A DNA stretch of 64,000 bases from Dryocola boscaweniae (GTDB taxonomy: Bacteria > Pseudomonadota > Gammaproteobacteria > Enterobacterales > Enterobacteriaceae), in NCBI RefSeq assembly GCF_025215095.1, contig NZ_JALHAP010000075.1, positions 62,001-126,000 of the forward strand, given 5' to 3'. How positions within the stretch are numbered: position 1 is the first letter of the stretch; each line of letters begins with the position of its first letter. A program made the translations under genes and the position numbers. Under the pieces are notes generated by a model. That model was not told the DNA's origin, did no database searches, and worked only from the letters and a program-made list of their open reading frames with translations. Positions 45,850 to 56,111 of this stretch are shown here, in pieces.

Positions 45850-45934
45850 CAATCCAAATCCCATGATGCAAGCTGCATTCAGGCCGCCCGGTTAAGGCTG
45901 CTTGCATGATGATGTTTTATGAGAGGGAAGAACA

Positions 45935-47503
45935 ATGCTCGACACAAACATGAAAACCCAGCTCAAGGCCTACCTTGAGAGACTCACTAAACCTGTTGAG
46001 TTGATTGCAACTCTGGATGACGGCCCTAAGTCATCGGAGATTAAGGAACTGCTGGCAGAAATCGCTGAATTATCTGACAAAGTCTCCTTTAGCATTAATA
46101 ACGACCTGCCGGTGCGCAAGCCGTCATTCCTGATTACTAACCCAGGTTCCGATAAGGGCCCGCGTTTCGCCGGTTCCCCGCTCGGCCACGAATTTACTTC
46201 TCTGGTGCTGGCGCTGCTCCAGACCGGGGGACACCCGTCGAAAGAATCTCAGGATCTGCTTGAGCAAATCCGTGAAATCGACGGTGATTTCCATTTTGAA
46301 ACCTATTACTCGCTCTCCTGCCACAACTGCCCGGACGTTGTGCAGGCGCTGAACCTGATGAGCGTCCTTAATCCGCGCATCAGCCACACCGCCATTGACG
46401 GCGGCGTGTACCAGAACGAAATTCAGGAACGCAATGTGATGGGCGTGCCTGCGGTTTACCTCAACGGTAAAGAGTTCGGTCAGGGCCGTATGACGCTCGC
46501 GGAAATCGTCGGCAAAATTGATACCGGCGCCGAAAAACGCGCGGCTGCAGCGCTGAACAAGCGTGAAGCCTACGACGTGCTGATCGTCGGCAGCGGCCCT
46601 GCGGGCGCGGCGGCGGCGGTTTATGCGGCGCGTAAAGGCATTCGCACGGGCTTAATGGGCGAACGCTTTGGCGGCCAGGTTTTAGATACGGTTGATATCG
46701 AAAACTACATTTCCGTGCCGAAAACAGAAGGCCAGAAGCTGGCCGGCGCCCTGAAAGCCCACGTTGACGATTACGATGTGGACGTTATTGATACCCAGAG
46801 CGCAAGCAAGCTGATTCCTGCTCAGGCCGAAGGCGGTTTACACCAGATTCAAACGGCCTCTGGCGCTACGCTTAGCGCACGCAGCGTTATCATTGCTACC
46901 GGCGCAAAATGGCGCAATATGAACGTGCCGGGCGAAGATCAGTATCGCACCAAAGGCGTAACCTACTGCCCGCACTGCGACGGTCCGCTGTTTAAAGGCA
47001 AGCGCGTTGCGGTTATCGGCGGCGGCAACTCCGGCGTGGAAGCGGCTATCGATCTGGCCGGGATTGTCGAACACGTTACCCTGCTGGAGTTTGCGCCAGA
47101 GATGAAGGCCGACCAGGTGCTGCAAAACAAAGTTCGCAGCCTGAGCAACGTCGATATCATCCTGAACGCGCAAACGCTGGAAGTGAAAGGCGACGGCAGC
47201 AAAGTTACCGGCCTGCAGTATAAAGACCGCGTGAGCGAAAGCGTTCATGACGTGGCGCTGTCCGGCATTTTCGTGCAAATCGGCCTGCTGCCAAACACAA
47301 CCTGGCTTGAAGGCAGCGTTGAGCGCAACCGCATGGGCGAAATCATCATCGACGCCAAATGCGAAACCACCGTGAAAGGCGTGTTTGCCGCGGGCGACTG
47401 CACCACCGTGCCTTACAAACAGATTATTATCGCCACCGGCGAAGGCGCTAAAGCCTCTTTAAGCGCGTTTGACTATCTGATTCGCACCTCGGTTCCAGAA
47501 TAA
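45935..47503 (+). CDS. ahpF: Alkyl hydroperoxide reductase, NADH-dependent subunit
   Basis: AhpF is a flavoprotein that passes electrons from NADH to AhpC. In the 522-residue protein the N-terminal tandem thioredoxin-like domain carries the CxxC in [11 protein letters not shown] (about residues 129-132). The thioredoxin-reductase-like part has [21 protein letters not shown] (FAD), [13 protein letters not shown] (second CxxC, about 345-348), [14 protein letters not shown] (NADH) and [22 protein letters not shown] precedes the ATG. Confidence 0.98.
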   Translation: MLDTNMKTQLKAYLERLTKPVELIATLDDGPKSSEIKELLAEIAELSDKVSFSINNDLPVRKPSFLITNPGSDKGPRFAGSPLGHEFTSLVLALLQTGGHPSKESQDLLEQIREIDGDFHFETYYSLSCHNCPDVVQALNLMSVLNPRISHTAIDGGVYQNEIQERNVMGVPAVYLNGKEFGQGRMTLAEIVGKIDTGAEKRAAAALNKREAYDVLIVGSGPAGAAAAVYAARKGIRTGLMGERFGGQVLDTVDIENYISVPKTEGQKLAGALKAHVDDYDVDVIDTQSASKLIPAQAEGGLHQIQTASGATLSARSVIIATGAKWRNMNVPGEDQYRTKGVTYCPHCDGPLFKGKRVAVIGGGNSGVEAAIDLAGIVEHVTLLEFAPEMKADQVLQNKVRSLSNVDIILNAQTLEVKGDGSKVTGLQYKDRVSESVHDVALSGIFVQIGLLPNTTWLEGSVERNRMGEIIIDAKCETTVKGVFAAGDCTTVPYKQIIIATGEGAKASLSAFDYLIRTSVPE

Positions 47504-47527
47504 GACAAAGACTCACCTGCAAAATCC

Positions 47528-47550
47528 AAAGCGGCTTCGGCCGCTTTTTT
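47528..47550 (+). terminator. ahpF terminator
   Basis: GCGGC, TTCG tetraloop, GCCGC, extended by AAA/TTT and followed by TTTTTT. A textbook rho-independent terminator 25 nt after ahpF. Confidence 0.93.
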
Positions 47551-47568
47551 ATTGCCTGCCGCTTCCCT

Positions 47569-47584
47569 TACCCATTTTTAGGTA
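47569..47584. promoter_or_regulatory. NarL/NarP 7-2-7 site upstream of yeaR
   Basis: TACCCAT, two bases, TTAGGTA form an inverted heptamer pair. E. coli yeaR-yoaG is induced by nitrate through NarL at such a site (and repressed by NsrR). The distance to the start fits. Confidence 0.55.
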
Positions 47585-47742
47585 TAAGAATTAACGGGTT
47601 AAGGGCACCCAGCGCAACGTTACGCAAACGAAGAAGTGATACGCTGCTTTCTTAAGACCCCTGTCGATCCTCAAATAACCGCATCGCTCATTTTGTCGGC
47701 AGCGACATGCACCTGGTTATTTGTATCTATAAAGGCAAACTT

Positions 47743-48075
47743 ATGAAGCGAATCATTATCCCCTCTCATTTTATCCACACGCGCAGCACGCCTTTCTGGA
47801 CAAGGGAAACCGCACCGCCCGGTATCTGGAAGCGCCATCTCGACGCCGGTACGCGGCAGGGCGTTTATCCCCGCTTATCAGTGATGCAGGGTGTAATCCG
47901 CTATTGCGGCTATGCTGATGAATTCAGCCCGGAACCGGTTGAAACCTTCGTTATTGAGGCTGGCCAGTTCGGCGTTTTCCCGCCCGAGATTTGGCACAAC
48001 ATTGAAGCCTTAACTATTGATGTTTTATTCAACGTTGATTTTTACGTTGATCCGCAAATTCTGCTCGAGGAGTAA
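47743..48075 (+). CDS. yeaR: YeaR-like DUF1971 (TehB/YeaR) cupin protein
   Basis: The 110-residue protein is highly similar to E. coli YeaR (YIHTRSTPFW, RHLDKGT-like RHLDAGTRQGVYPRLSVM, YCGYADE, IEAGQFGVFPPEIWHNIEA). The fold is a small cupin of the type fused to tellurite methylase TehB. In E. coli it is one of the most strongly nitrate- and NO-induced genes; the biochemical role is unknown. The start is ATG 47743, with AAAGG seven bases before it. The yoaG homologue follows after 10 nt. Confidence 0.92.
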   Translation: MKRIIIPSHFIHTRSTPFWTRETAPPGIWKRHLDAGTRQGVYPRLSVMQGVIRYCGYADEFSPEPVETFVIEAGQFGVFPPEIWHNIEALTIDVLFNVDFYVDPQILLEE

Positions 48076-48085
48076 GGTTTAAAAG

Positions 48086-48439
48086 ATGGACACTAGCGAA
48101 GAAAATAAAGGTTATACGCTGGCCGTGATGAACCGTAAAACCGGAACCGTCGCCGAAAAGATTTATTTGAAGCCGATGGCGCTGTACGTGCCGTCCGTCG
48201 CCGCCGCAGCCGTTGCTACGCTCGTGGAGAGCATTGGGCCGTCTGATGATTGCACAGTTTGCGATACCGGCTACGCGCTCAGCGTCACTAATAACAATAA
48301 CGGCGTCTCGGTAGATAAAGACTTTAAGACGCTGGCGCAACTGGCGGAGCCGGACACCGCCGCCGATGCGGTAAAAGATCTTATTAATATCGTGCGCGGC
48401 TATGACGACGACGAAGAGCACAACGTTTGCGGCTGGTAG
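48086..48439 (+). CDS. YoaG-like protein with two tandem DUF1869 copies
   Basis: E. coli YoaG is about 60 residues; this protein has 117 and is clearly two copies. The first half (about 9-60) reads GYTLAVMNRKTGTVAEK, PMALYVPSVAAAAV and CTVC. The second half (about 62-117) reads GYALSVTNNNNGVSVDKDF, TAADAVKDLINIVRGYDD and EEHNVCGW, the latter almost identical to the YoaG end. YoaG forms a dimer, so the fusion may encode a covalent one. It lies directly after yeaR, as in the E. coli operon. Its function is unknown. Confidence 0.85.
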   Translation: MDTSEENKGYTLAVMNRKTGTVAEKIYLKPMALYVPSVAAAAVATLVESIGPSDDCTVCDTGYALSVTNNNNGVSVDKDFKTLAQLAEPDTAADAVKDLINIVRGYDDDEEHNVCGW

Positions 48440-48566
48440 CTCGCCTTTAGCGTTCCATGCCTGATGTAAAAAGCGCCTTTCTAAGCTGCACCCATAAAAA
48501 ACTGCACCTTACTAAGTTGACGTTCAACGTTTGGGGTGCAGTGCATTTCGGGGGCTTACAAAACCG

Positions 48567-49955
48567 TTACTTTCTGCGCCAGGTGGTGCCCTGCGGGCCA
48601 TCTTCCAGCACAATCCCCATCTCGTTTAAGCGGTCGCGCGCCTGGTCGGCCAGCGCCCACTCTTTTGATTTCCGGGCATCGTTACGCTGTTTAATGAGCG
48701 CTTCAATTTCGGCAACTTCCCCGTCGTCCGCCTGCGCGCTGCTTTGCAGGAAGGCTTCCGGCTCCTGCTCCAGCAGACCCAGCACGCCGGAGAGCTGACG
48801 CAGCGCCGCTGCAAGACCGTTTGCCGCTGGCAGGTCTTCTGTCTTCAGGCGGTTAACCTCACGCGCCATATCGAACAGCACGGAATAGGCTTCCGGCGTG
48901 TTGAAATCATCGTCCATTGCTTCGCGGAAACGGGCTTCGAATGCTTCGCCGCCTGCTGGCTGCGCGGTGTTGTCCGTGCAGCGCAGCGCGGTGTAAAGAC
49001 GCTCCAGCGAGGTGCGAGCCTGCTTCAGATTTTCTTCGCTGTAGTTTAGCTGGCTACGATAGTGGCCGGACATCAGGAAGTAACGGATGGTTTCCGCATC
49101 GTAGTATTTCAGCACGTCGCGCACGGTGAAGAAGTTGCCCAGCGATTTGGACATTTTTTCGCGGTCGACCATCACCATGCCCGAGTGCATCCAGGTATTC
49201 ACATACTCGCCGTCGTGGGCGCAGGTGGACTGGGCGATTTCGTTTTCATGATGCGGGAACATCAGGTCTGAGCCGCCGCCGTGGATATCAAAATGGTTGC
49301 CGAGCTGTTTGCAGTTCATGGCGGAACATTCAATGTGCCAGCCAGGACGGCCTTCGCCCCACGGAGATGACCAGCTTGGCTCGCCCGGCTTGGACATCTT
49401 CCACAGCACAAAGTCCATCGGGTTGCGCTTCACGTTCGCTTCAACTTCAACGCGCGCGCCAGCCTGAAGCTGATCCAAATCCTGGCGAGAGAGTTTGCCG
49501 TACGTCGGATCGGTTTCAACAGAGAACATCACGTCGCCGTTGGAGGCCACATAAGCATGGTTACGCTCGATAAGCTGTTCAACAATTTCGATGATTTCAG
49601 GAATATGTTGGGTCGCGCGCGGCTCGCTGTCCGGACGCAAAATGTTCAGCGCGTCGAAATCGGCGTGCATTTCGGCCACCATGCGGTCGACCAGCGCAAC
49701 AAAATCTTCGCCGTTTTCGTGGGCGCGTTTGATAATTTTGTCGTCAATATCGGTGATATTGCGCACATACTTCAGCTTAAACCCAAGAAATCGCAGATAA
49801 CGCGCAACCACATCGAAGGCGACAAAAGTACGGCCATGGCCGATGTGACACAGGTCGTAAACGGTAATACCACACACGTACATGCCGACTTGCCCGGCAT
49901 GAATAGGTTTGAATTCCTCTTTTTGACGAGTCATTGTATTAAAGATTTTTAACAT
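48567..49955 (-). CDS. cysS: Cysteinyl-tRNA synthetase
   Basis: CysS charges tRNA-Cys. The 462-residue class I synthetase starts [15 protein letters not shown] and has the zinc cysteine in [17 protein letters not shown] with the HIGH motif HIGH (about residues 34-37), further zinc ligands in HIECSAMNC and HHENE, and KMSKSLGNF (about 266-274). ATG 49955 is chosen by the E. coli start; six codons upstream are open. It is divergent from ppiB, as in E. coli. Confidence 0.97.
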   Translation of the reverse strand: MLKIFNTMTRQKEEFKPIHAGQVGMYVCGITVYDLCHIGHGRTFVAFDVVARYLRFLGFKLKYVRNITDIDDKIIKRAHENGEDFVALVDRMVAEMHADFDALNILRPDSEPRATQHIPEIIEIVEQLIERNHAYVASNGDVMFSVETDPTYGKLSRQDLDQLQAGARVEVEANVKRNPMDFVLWKMSKPGEPSWSSPWGEGRPGWHIECSAMNCKQLGNHFDIHGGGSDLMFPHHENEIAQSTCAHDGEYVNTWMHSGMVMVDREKMSKSLGNFFTVRDVLKYYDAETIRYFLMSGHYRSQLNYSEENLKQARTSLERLYTALRCTDNTAQPAGGEAFEARFREAMDDDFNTPEAYSVLFDMAREVNRLKTEDLPAANGLAAALRQLSGVLGLLEQEPEAFLQSSAQADDGEVAEIEALIKQRNDARKSKEWALADQARDRLNEMGIVLEDGPQGTTWRRK

Positions 49956-50132
49956 CAGGGGATTCCGTATCAACGTGTGTAAGCAAAATTGGGGTATATG
50001 TTACCTCAAAATTTCACACGGAAGCAGCCCGCATTGCAAGGTGATGATGACGTTCAGTTATGCTATAACAACCACCTTGTGTGGCGGCACCGTCTGCCGG
50101 AACACTGTCTGACTAAATATAGGATGCACAGC

Positions 50133-50627
50133 ATGGTTACTTTTCACACTAATCACGGTGATATCGTCATCAAAACTTTTGACGATAAAGCGCCAATTAC
50201 CGTTAAAAACTTCATGGATTACTGCCGCGAAGGCTTCTACGACAACACCATTTTCCACCGTGTGATCAACGGCTTTATGATCCAGGGCGGCGGTTTTGAA
50301 CCGGGCATGAAGCAGAAAGAAACCAAAGACACCATTCAGAACGAAGCGAACAACGGTCTGAAAAACACCCGTGGCACGCTGGCGATGGCTCGCACCCAGG
50401 CTCCGCACTCCGCAAGCGCACAGTTCTTTATCAACGTGGTTGATAACGACTTCCTGAACTTCAGCGGCGAAAGCCTGCAGGGTTGGGGTTACTGCGTATT
50501 TGCCGAAGTGGTAGAAGGCATGGACGTGGTTGATAAAATCAAAGCGGTTTCCACCGGCCGCAGCGGCATGCACCAGGACGTTCCTAAAGAAGACGTTATT
50601 ATAAACAGCGTCACCGTAAGCGAATAA
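50133..50627 (+). CDS. ppiB: Peptidyl-prolyl cis-trans isomerase B
   Basis: This is a cytoplasmic cyclophilin of 164 residues, same length as E. coli PpiB, with the active-site residues in [15 protein letters not shown] (Arg 43-like, Phe, Gln) and [16 protein letters not shown] 50133 starts [14 protein letters not shown]; a longer open frame upstream runs through the promoter. lpxH follows 10 nt later, probably in the same transcript. Confidence 0.97.
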   Translation: MVTFHTNHGDIVIKTFDDKAPITVKNFMDYCREGFYDNTIFHRVINGFMIQGGGFEPGMKQKETKDTIQNEANNGLKNTRGTLAMARTQAPHSASAQFFINVVDNDFLNFSGESLQGWGYCVFAEVVEGMDVVDKIKAVSTGRSGMHQDVPKEDVIINSVTVSE

Positions 50628-50637
50628 TCTCCGCTTA

Positions 50638-51357
50638 ATGATCCTGTTTATTGCAGATTTACATCTCTGCCCAGAAGAACCGGCGATTACCGCCGGTTTT
50701 CTGCGTTTTCTGGCAGGCACAGCGCGGGAAGCGCAGGCGCTCTATATCCTTGGCGATCTCTTTGAGGCCTGGATTGGCGACGACGATCCGCAGCCGTTGC
50801 ATCAAGAAATTGCATCAGCAATCAACGAACTGGTTGCCTGTGGCGTGCCCTGCTACTTCATTCACGGCAACCGGGATTTTCTGCTCGGAAAGCGCTTTGC
50901 CCGTAAAAGCGGCATGACGCTGCTGCCGGAAGAAAAAGTGCTAGACCTGTACGGCCGCAGAATATTGATTCTGCACGGCGATACGCTTTGTACGGATGAC
51001 GCCGGCTATCAGGCGTTTCGCAAGAAGGTGCACCAGCCCTGGCTGCAGTGGGTATTTCTCGCTCTGCCGCTGTTTATTCGTAAACGCGTCGCCGCCAGAA
51101 TGCGCGCCGGGAGCAAAGCCGCCAACAGCAGCAAGTCTCTGGCAATAATGGATGTGAACCAGCAGGCCGTTATCGATGCTCTTACCCGCCATCAGGTGCA
51201 GTGGATGATTCACGGACACACGCACCGCCCCGCCATTCACCCGCTTGAAGCCAACGGCCAGCAAGCGTTTCGCTGCGTGTTAGGCGCCTGGCATACCCAG
51301 GGTTCAATGATCAAAGTGACCCCGGAAGACGTCGAGTTAATTCCTTTCGATTTTTAG
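50638..51357 (+). CDS. lpxH: UDP-2,3-diacylglucosamine hydrolase
   Basis: LpxH removes UMP from UDP-diacylglucosamine to give lipid X, an essential step of lipid A synthesis at the inner membrane. The 239-residue calcineurin-like phosphoesterase has all metal-binding blocks: IADLHL (residues 5-10), [20 protein letters not shown] and HGHTHRP (about 194-200). It is coupled to ppiB upstream. Confidence 0.97.
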   Translation: MILFIADLHLCPEEPAITAGFLRFLAGTAREAQALYILGDLFEAWIGDDDPQPLHQEIASAINELVACGVPCYFIHGNRDFLLGKRFARKSGMTLLPEEKVLDLYGRRILILHGDTLCTDDAGYQAFRKKVHQPWLQWVFLALPLFIRKRVAARMRAGSKAANSSKSLAIMDVNQQAVIDALTRHQVQWMIHGHTHRPAIHPLEANGQQAFRCVLGAWHTQGSMIKVTPEDVELIPFDF

Positions 51358-51391
51358 CCTTAAAGCGCCTCTTTTCGCCGCTTTACTCCCC

Positions 51392-51407
51392 ACGCAACCG
51401 TTTTCCT
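51392..51407. promoter_or_regulatory. PurR operator of purEK
   Basis: ACGCAACCGTTTTCCT is, as I recall it, the same 16-mer as the E. coli purE operator and fits the PurR consensus. It lies 90 nt before purE. Confidence 0.9.
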
Positions 51408-51496
51408 TGCCAGTGGTTCATGATATTCTCACACTCCTTCTGACCGACCGCCAGGCGTTCGGTGATGTTTGCACACCCACAGGAGTTTTGAGACGC

Positions 51497-52006
51497 ATGT
51501 CCTCGAACCAATCCCCGGCGCGTATCGCCATTGTCATGGGTTCCAAAAGTGACTGGGCCACCATGCAGTTTGCAGCAGAAATCCTCACCGCCCTTGAAAT
51601 CCCGCACCATCTTGAAGTGGTTTCCGCGCATCGCACGCCGGACAAGCTGTTCAGTTTTGCCGAACAGGCTGAGAGCAATGGCTATCAGGTGATTATTGCG
51701 GGCGCTGGCGGCGCTGCGCATCTGCCCGGCATGCTGGCGGCAAAAACGCTGGTGCCGGTTCTTGGCGTGCCGGTACAAAGCGCGGCCCTGAGCGGCGTGG
51801 ACAGCCTTTACTCCATCGTTCAGATGCCACGCGGTATCCCGGTAGGTACGCTGGCGATTGGTAAAGCGGGCGCGGCTAACGCGGCCCTGCTTGCGGCTCA
51901 GATTCTGGCCCTGCACGACAACGCCTTGCATAAGCGCCTGGCCGCGTGGCGTAACGCGCAAACGGAAGAAGTGCTGGAGAACCCGGACCCGCGGGGTGAG
52001 GCATGA
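51497..52006 (+). CDS. purE: N5-carboxyaminoimidazole ribonucleotide mutase
   Basis: PurE moves the carboxyl group of N5-CAIR to form CAIR in purine synthesis. The 169-residue protein (E. coli length) has the phosphate-binding GSKSDWATM (residues 15-23), [12 protein letters not shown] with the catalytic His, and [17 protein letters not shown] 51497 is preceded by AGGAG. It overlaps purK by four bases and is PurR-controlled. Confidence 0.97.
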   Translation: MSSNQSPARIAIVMGSKSDWATMQFAAEILTALEIPHHLEVVSAHRTPDKLFSFAEQAESNGYQVIIAGAGGAAHLPGMLAAKTLVPVLGVPVQSAALSGVDSLYSIVQMPRGIPVGTLAIGKAGAANAALLAAQILALHDNALHKRLAAWRNAQTEEVLENPDPRGEA

Positions 52007-53070
52007 AACGCGTCTGCGTATTAGGCAACGGCCAGTTAGGCAGAATGCTGCGCCAGGCGGGCGAACCGCTGGGCATTGCGGTTTATCCGGTAGGGCTTGA
52101 TGCCGAGCCAGAAGCGGTTCCCTTCGCGCAAAGCGTAATCACCGCTGAAATCGAGCGCTGGCCTGAAACGGCGCTCACTCGCGAACTGGCTCGCCACAAC
52201 GCTTTCGTTAACCGCGATATCTTCCCAATCATTGCGGATCGCCTGACGCAAAAACAGTTGTTCGATAAGCTCGAACTCGCTACCGCGCCGTGGCAGCTAC
52301 TTTCCAGCCACGATGAGTGGGCTGGCGTGTTTGCAAACCTTGGCGATCTCGCCATTGTAAAACGTCGCGTTGGCGGTTATGACGGGCGCGGCCAGTGGCG
52401 TTTGCGCAGTGATGAAACCGACCAGTTGCCGGAAGACTGCTACGGCGAATGCATCGTTGAAAAAGGCATTAACTTCTCCGGTGAAGTTTCGCTGGTCGGC
52501 GCGCGCGGCCACGACGGCACCACGGTGTTTTATCCGCTGACGCACAATCTGCACCAGGACGGTATTCTGCGCACAAGCGTCGCCTTCCCGCATGCAAATG
52601 CCGAACAGCAGCAACAGGCGGAAGCCATGCTCTCTGCCATCATGCATGAGCTGGGTTATGTCGGCGTGATGGCGATGGAATGCTTTATTACGCCAGCCGG
52701 TCTGCTGATCAACGAGCTTGCGCCGCGCGTTCACAACAGCGGGCACTGGACGCAGAACGGCGCATCCATCAGCCAGTTTGAACTGCATCTGCGCGCGATT
52801 GTGGATTTGCCGCTGCCGCAGCCAGTAGTTAACGCGCCGTCGGTGATGGTTAATCTGATTGGCAGCGAGCTGAACTACAACTGGCTGAAGCTGCCGCTTG
52901 TGCACCTGCACTGGTATGACAAAGACGTACGCGAAGGACGCAAAGTCGGTCATCTCAATCTGAACGACAGCGATAAAGACAGGCTGAGCGCATCGCTTGA
53001 AGCGTTAGTACCGCTGCTGTCACCAGATTATGCGAGCGGCATTGCCTGGGCGCAGAGCAAGCTTCTGTAG
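52003..53070 (+). CDS. purK: N5-carboxyaminoimidazole ribonucleotide synthase
   Basis: PurK makes N5-CAIR from AIR, bicarbonate and ATP. The 355-residue ATP-grasp enzyme begins [13 protein letters not shown] (residues 3-15). It has the ATP-grasp lysine block [16 protein letters not shown] and the metal-binding ending [25 protein letters not shown] (about 227-251). Its start overlaps the purE stop (ATGA). Two REP-like palindromes follow. Confidence 0.97.
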   Translation: MKRVCVLGNGQLGRMLRQAGEPLGIAVYPVGLDAEPEAVPFAQSVITAEIERWPETALTRELARHNAFVNRDIFPIIADRLTQKQLFDKLELATAPWQLLSSHDEWAGVFANLGDLAIVKRRVGGYDGRGQWRLRSDETDQLPEDCYGECIVEKGINFSGEVSLVGARGHDGTTVFYPLTHNLHQDGILRTSVAFPHANAEQQQQAEAMLSAIMHELGYVGVMAMECFITPAGLLINELAPRVHNSGHWTQNGASISQFELHLRAIVDLPLPQPVVNAPSVMVNLIGSELNYNWLKLPLVHLHWYDKDVREGRKVGHLNLNDSDKDRLSASLEALVPLLSPDYASGIAWAQSKLL

Positions 53071-53085
53071 CAGGACGGATTTTAC

Positions 53086-53173
53086 GGCGGGTGGCGCTAC
53101 GCTTACCCGCCCTACGAGAAGTAGTTTGATGCATGCGATTTTGTAGGTCGGATAAGCAAAGCGTCATCCGACA
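53086..53173. repeat. REP-like palindrome pair between purK and selU
   Basis: 53086-53114 has GGCGGGT/ACCCGCC arms; 53143-53173 has TCGGAT/ATCCGA arms. The remaining gap up to selU should contain the selU promoter. Confidence 0.76.
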
Positions 53174-53264
53174 TCCGGTACGCCGCATTTTCCCCTCTTT
53201 CATTTCTCTCTCACCAGGCGCACAATCCCCGGCGTTTCACCCCCATTTGCTTTAAGGTTTATGT

Positions 53265-54380
53265 ATGCACAACGCCCGCTCCGACACCCAACAATATGAA
53301 ATCCTGCTGCGCAATGATATTCCGCTTATCGACGTGCGCGCGCCGGTTGAATTTGCTCAGGGAGCCATGCCCGCGGCGCTGAATCTTCCGTTAATGACGG
53401 ACGACGAGCGGGCCGCTGTGGGCACCTGTTACAAACAGCGCGGACAAAAAGCGGCCATTGAGCTGGGCCACAGCCTGGTGAAGGGAGAGATTCGCGATAC
53501 CCGCATACAAAAGTGGCTGGAACAGTGCCGGCTGCATCCGGAAGGCTATCTGTGCTGCGCCAGAGGCGGAATGCGTTCCCATATTGTTCAGCAGTGGCTG
53601 CGCGAAGCAGGCATAAACTATCCGCTGGTGGAAGGCGGCTATAAAGCGCTACGCCATTACGCATTGCAGACCATAGAGTCCCGCTCAAAGTGGCCGATGG
53701 TTCTGGTGAGCGGCAATACCGGCTGCGGTAAAACCATGCTTATCCGCGCGCTGCCGACGGGTGTCGATCTCGAAGGGCTGGCGCGTCACCGCGGCTCCTC
53801 GTTTGGCCGCACGATTGTGGAACAGCCTTCCCAGGCAAGCTTTGAGAATAATTTAGCCGCCACGCTGCTCAAAAAAAGCGCGGATACGCAGGTTACCTGG
53901 GTTATCGAAGACGAAGGCCGCATGATTGGCTCGCGGCACATCCCGGAATCGTTCAGAGAAAACATGGCTCGCGCGCCGATTGTGGTGGTTGAAGATCCGT
54001 TTGAGGTGCGTCTGGAACGCCTGAAAACGGAATATTTCCAGCAGATGAGCGAAGCGTTTTTGTCCGTCAGCGATGAAGAAAGCGCGTGGAAAAATTATGC
54101 CGAATACCTGCACCACGGCCTGTTCGCCATTCGTCGCCGCTTAGGCATGGAGCGTTTCCAGCAGTTCACCATGGTGCTGGATAAAGCGCTGGAATTTCAG
54201 CGTAATACCGGCTCGAGCGACGGGCATCTGGCGTGGCTTGCGCCGCTGCTGGAAGAATACTACGACCCGATGTATCGCTATCAGTTAAGCAAAAAAGCAG
54301 GGCAGATTGTGTTTCGCGGGGATTACAGCCAGGTTGAATCCTGGCTGCGCAGCAGCAGCTACGTCAGCCAGGCAAAATAG
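53265..54380 (+). CDS. selU: tRNA 2-selenouridine synthase
   Basis: SelU (YbbB) replaces sulfur by selenium, via a geranylated intermediate, at the wobble 2-thiouridine of tRNAs for Lys, Glu and Gln. The 371-residue protein has an N-terminal rhodanese domain with the active cysteine in [12 protein letters not shown] (about residues 95-106), and a C-terminal P-loop domain with [13 protein letters not shown] (about 148-160). It converges with the MetNIQ-type operon, with 4 nt between stops. Confidence 0.95.
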   Translation: MHNARSDTQQYEILLRNDIPLIDVRAPVEFAQGAMPAALNLPLMTDDERAAVGTCYKQRGQKAAIELGHSLVKGEIRDTRIQKWLEQCRLHPEGYLCCARGGMRSHIVQQWLREAGINYPLVEGGYKALRHYALQTIESRSKWPMVLVSGNTGCGKTMLIRALPTGVDLEGLARHRGSSFGRTIVEQPSQASFENNLAATLLKKSADTQVTWVIEDEGRMIGSRHIPESFRENMARAPIVVVEDPFEVRLERLKTEYFQQMSEAFLSVSDEESAWKNYAEYLHHGLFAIRRRLGMERFQQFTMVLDKALEFQRNTGSSDGHLAWLAPLLEEYYDPMYRYQLSKKAGQIVFRGDYSQVESWLRSSSYVSQAK

Positions 54381-54384
54381 TTTC

Positions 54385-55044
54385 TTAGTGTCGGTCGCGT
54401 TTATCCGCGCGACGGGCAAGATAATCCCCCGCCATTTGCACCACCTGCACCAGCACAATCAGCGCAACGACCGTTACGACCATCACCTGCGTTTCGTAGC
54501 GGTAGTAACCGTAACGAATCGCCAGGTCGCCCACGCCGCCACCGCCAACGATACCGGCCATCGCCGAATAGCCAATCAGGCTTACCAGCGTAATGGTTAA
54601 ACCGCGCAGCAGACCCGCGCTTGCTTCAGGTAACAGCACCGTGCAGATGATGCGCATCGGGCTTGCGCCAAAGGCCTGCGCCGCCTCGATAATGCCGCGA
54701 TCCACCTCACGCAGCGCGCCGTCGACCAGCCGTGCGTAGAAGGCAATCGCTGCCACCGAAAGCGGAACCGACGCCGCAATCGGGCCAATGGTGTTGCCGA
54801 GCAGAAACTGCGTCAGCGGTAATAACAGCACCAGCAAAATCACAAACGGCACCGACCGAACGATATTCACCACCACCGAACTAAACACGTTCACAAAACG
54901 GTTTTGCCAGAACAGGTTCCTGTCGGTAACAAAAATCAGGAAACCGAGCGGCAAACCGCCGACGATAGCCAGCACCGTTGAGATGCTGAGCATCTGGAAG
55001 GTTTCATTAAAAGCGAGCAGCAGGTCCGCGACTAAATCATCCAT
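54385..55044 (-). CDS. MetI-type D/L-methionine ABC permease
   Basis: The 219-residue inner-membrane permease has five membrane segments and the BPD_transp_1 coupling loop EAAQAFGASPMRIICTVLLPEA (about residues 120-141). It closely resembles MetI. Its start overlaps the end of the ATPase gene by eight bases. The set (ATPase, permease, binding protein) looks like a second methionine-family uptake system; the main metNIQ locus lies elsewhere in E. coli. The substrate is not proven. Confidence 0.88.
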   Translation of the reverse strand: MDDLVADLLLAFNETFQMLSISTVLAIVGGLPLGFLIFVTDRNLFWQNRFVNVFSSVVVNIVRSVPFVILLVLLLPLTQFLLGNTIGPIAASVPLSVAAIAFYARLVDGALREVDRGIIEAAQAFGASPMRIICTVLLPEASAGLLRGLTITLVSLIGYSAMAGIVGGGGVGDLAIRYGYYRYETQVMVVTVVALIVLVQVVQMAGDYLARRADKRDRH

Positions 55045-56053
55045 TGATCACCTCCACCTGGGCCGTACGGGCGCGAATGTGTTCCACGGCGGCATCCACC
55101 GCAGATGGGTTATGCGGGGCGGTTAGTTGTACAACCAGAACGCCCAGCGCCTTTTCGCCGATGTATTCAATTTTGCCGTGCAGGATATTTACCGCCACGC
55201 CAAATTTTACCGCCACATCGGAAAGCACCGGCTGTTCGGCGGAGTCGCCTATGAATAAAATCTTCAGCAAAGAGCCGTGCAGATGCTGTTGCAGGCGCTC
55301 CGGCAGCGTGAGATTCAGCGTGTGGGAAACCAGTTGCTGCGTGAAAGCATGCTGCGGATGCGCGAAGATGTCGAACACCTCCCCCGCCTCCACTACCTTG
55401 CCGCCGGACATTACCGCCACCCGATCGCAAATGGATTTAATCACGTTCATCTCGTGGGTGATCAGCACGATGGTAATGCCCAGTTGCTGATTAATCTGTT
55501 TGAGCAGCGCAAGAATGGTGGCCGACGTTTCCAGATCCAGCGCCGAGGTGGGCTCGTCGCACAACAGCACGTCCGGATGGTTGGCGATGGCGCGCGCAAT
55601 GCCCACGCGCTGTTTTTGTCCGCCGCTAAGCTGCACCGGATAGCGGTTGGCTTTGTCATCCAGGCCCACCAGCTTCAGGATTTCCGCCACGCGCGGCGCT
55701 ATTTTACCGCGCTCCCAGCCTGCGGCCTTCAGGCTGAACGCCACGTTCTGGCTCACGGTGCGGGTATGCATTAAGTTGAAGTGCTGAAAAATCATGCCGA
55801 TACGCTGACGGGCTTTGCGAAGCTGGCTGCCCTCAAGGGCGGTGATTTCCGTTCCGGCAATTTTGACGCGGCCCAGGCTTGGGCGCTGCAAGGCATTGAG
55901 CGTGCGCAGCAGCGTGCTTTTCCCGGCGCCGCTGGTGCCGACGATGCCAAAAATCTCTCCGGACGCAATATGCAGGCTGACGTCGTCCACCGCCCTGCTG
56001 GTCTGGTTGCGGCCCGTGGGGAAATCCACACAGACCTTTTCTATTTCAATCAT
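55037..56053 (-). CDS. MetN-type ABC ATPase with NIL domain
   Basis: The 338-residue ATPase has Walker A GTSGAGKST (about residues 38-46), signature LSGGQKQRVGIARA and Walker B VLLCDEPTSALD. A C-terminal NIL/ACT-like domain (about 260-338, LSDVAVKFGVAVNILHGKIEYIG) binds methionine for feedback inhibition in MetN. ATG 56053 is chosen for its GAGGTTTTC site. It is transcribed with the metQ- and metI-like genes. Confidence 0.9.
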   Translation of the reverse strand: MIEIEKVCVDFPTGRNQTSRAVDDVSLHIASGEIFGIVGTSGAGKSTLLRTLNALQRPSLGRVKIAGTEITALEGSQLRKARQRIGMIFQHFNLMHTRTVSQNVAFSLKAAGWERGKIAPRVAEILKLVGLDDKANRYPVQLSGGQKQRVGIARAIANHPDVLLCDEPTSALDLETSATILALLKQINQQLGITIVLITHEMNVIKSICDRVAVMSGGKVVEAGEVFDIFAHPQHAFTQQLVSHTLNLTLPERLQQHLHGSLLKILFIGDSAEQPVLSDVAVKFGVAVNILHGKIEYIGEKALGVLVVQLTAPHNPSAVDAAVEHIRARTAQVEVING

Positions 56054-56111
56054 GAAAACCTCAGAGTCAACCACGATGGGCAGGCATCCCGCCTGACCGG
56101 ATAATGCAGAA

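Noticed and set aside
48487..48542. Inverted repeat CTGCACCC / GGGTGCAG between yoaG-like gene and cysS as a riboswitch
   Set aside because: There is a simple 8-bp stem around 40 nt of loop and no conserved riboswitch core. It is probably the convergent transcript end.
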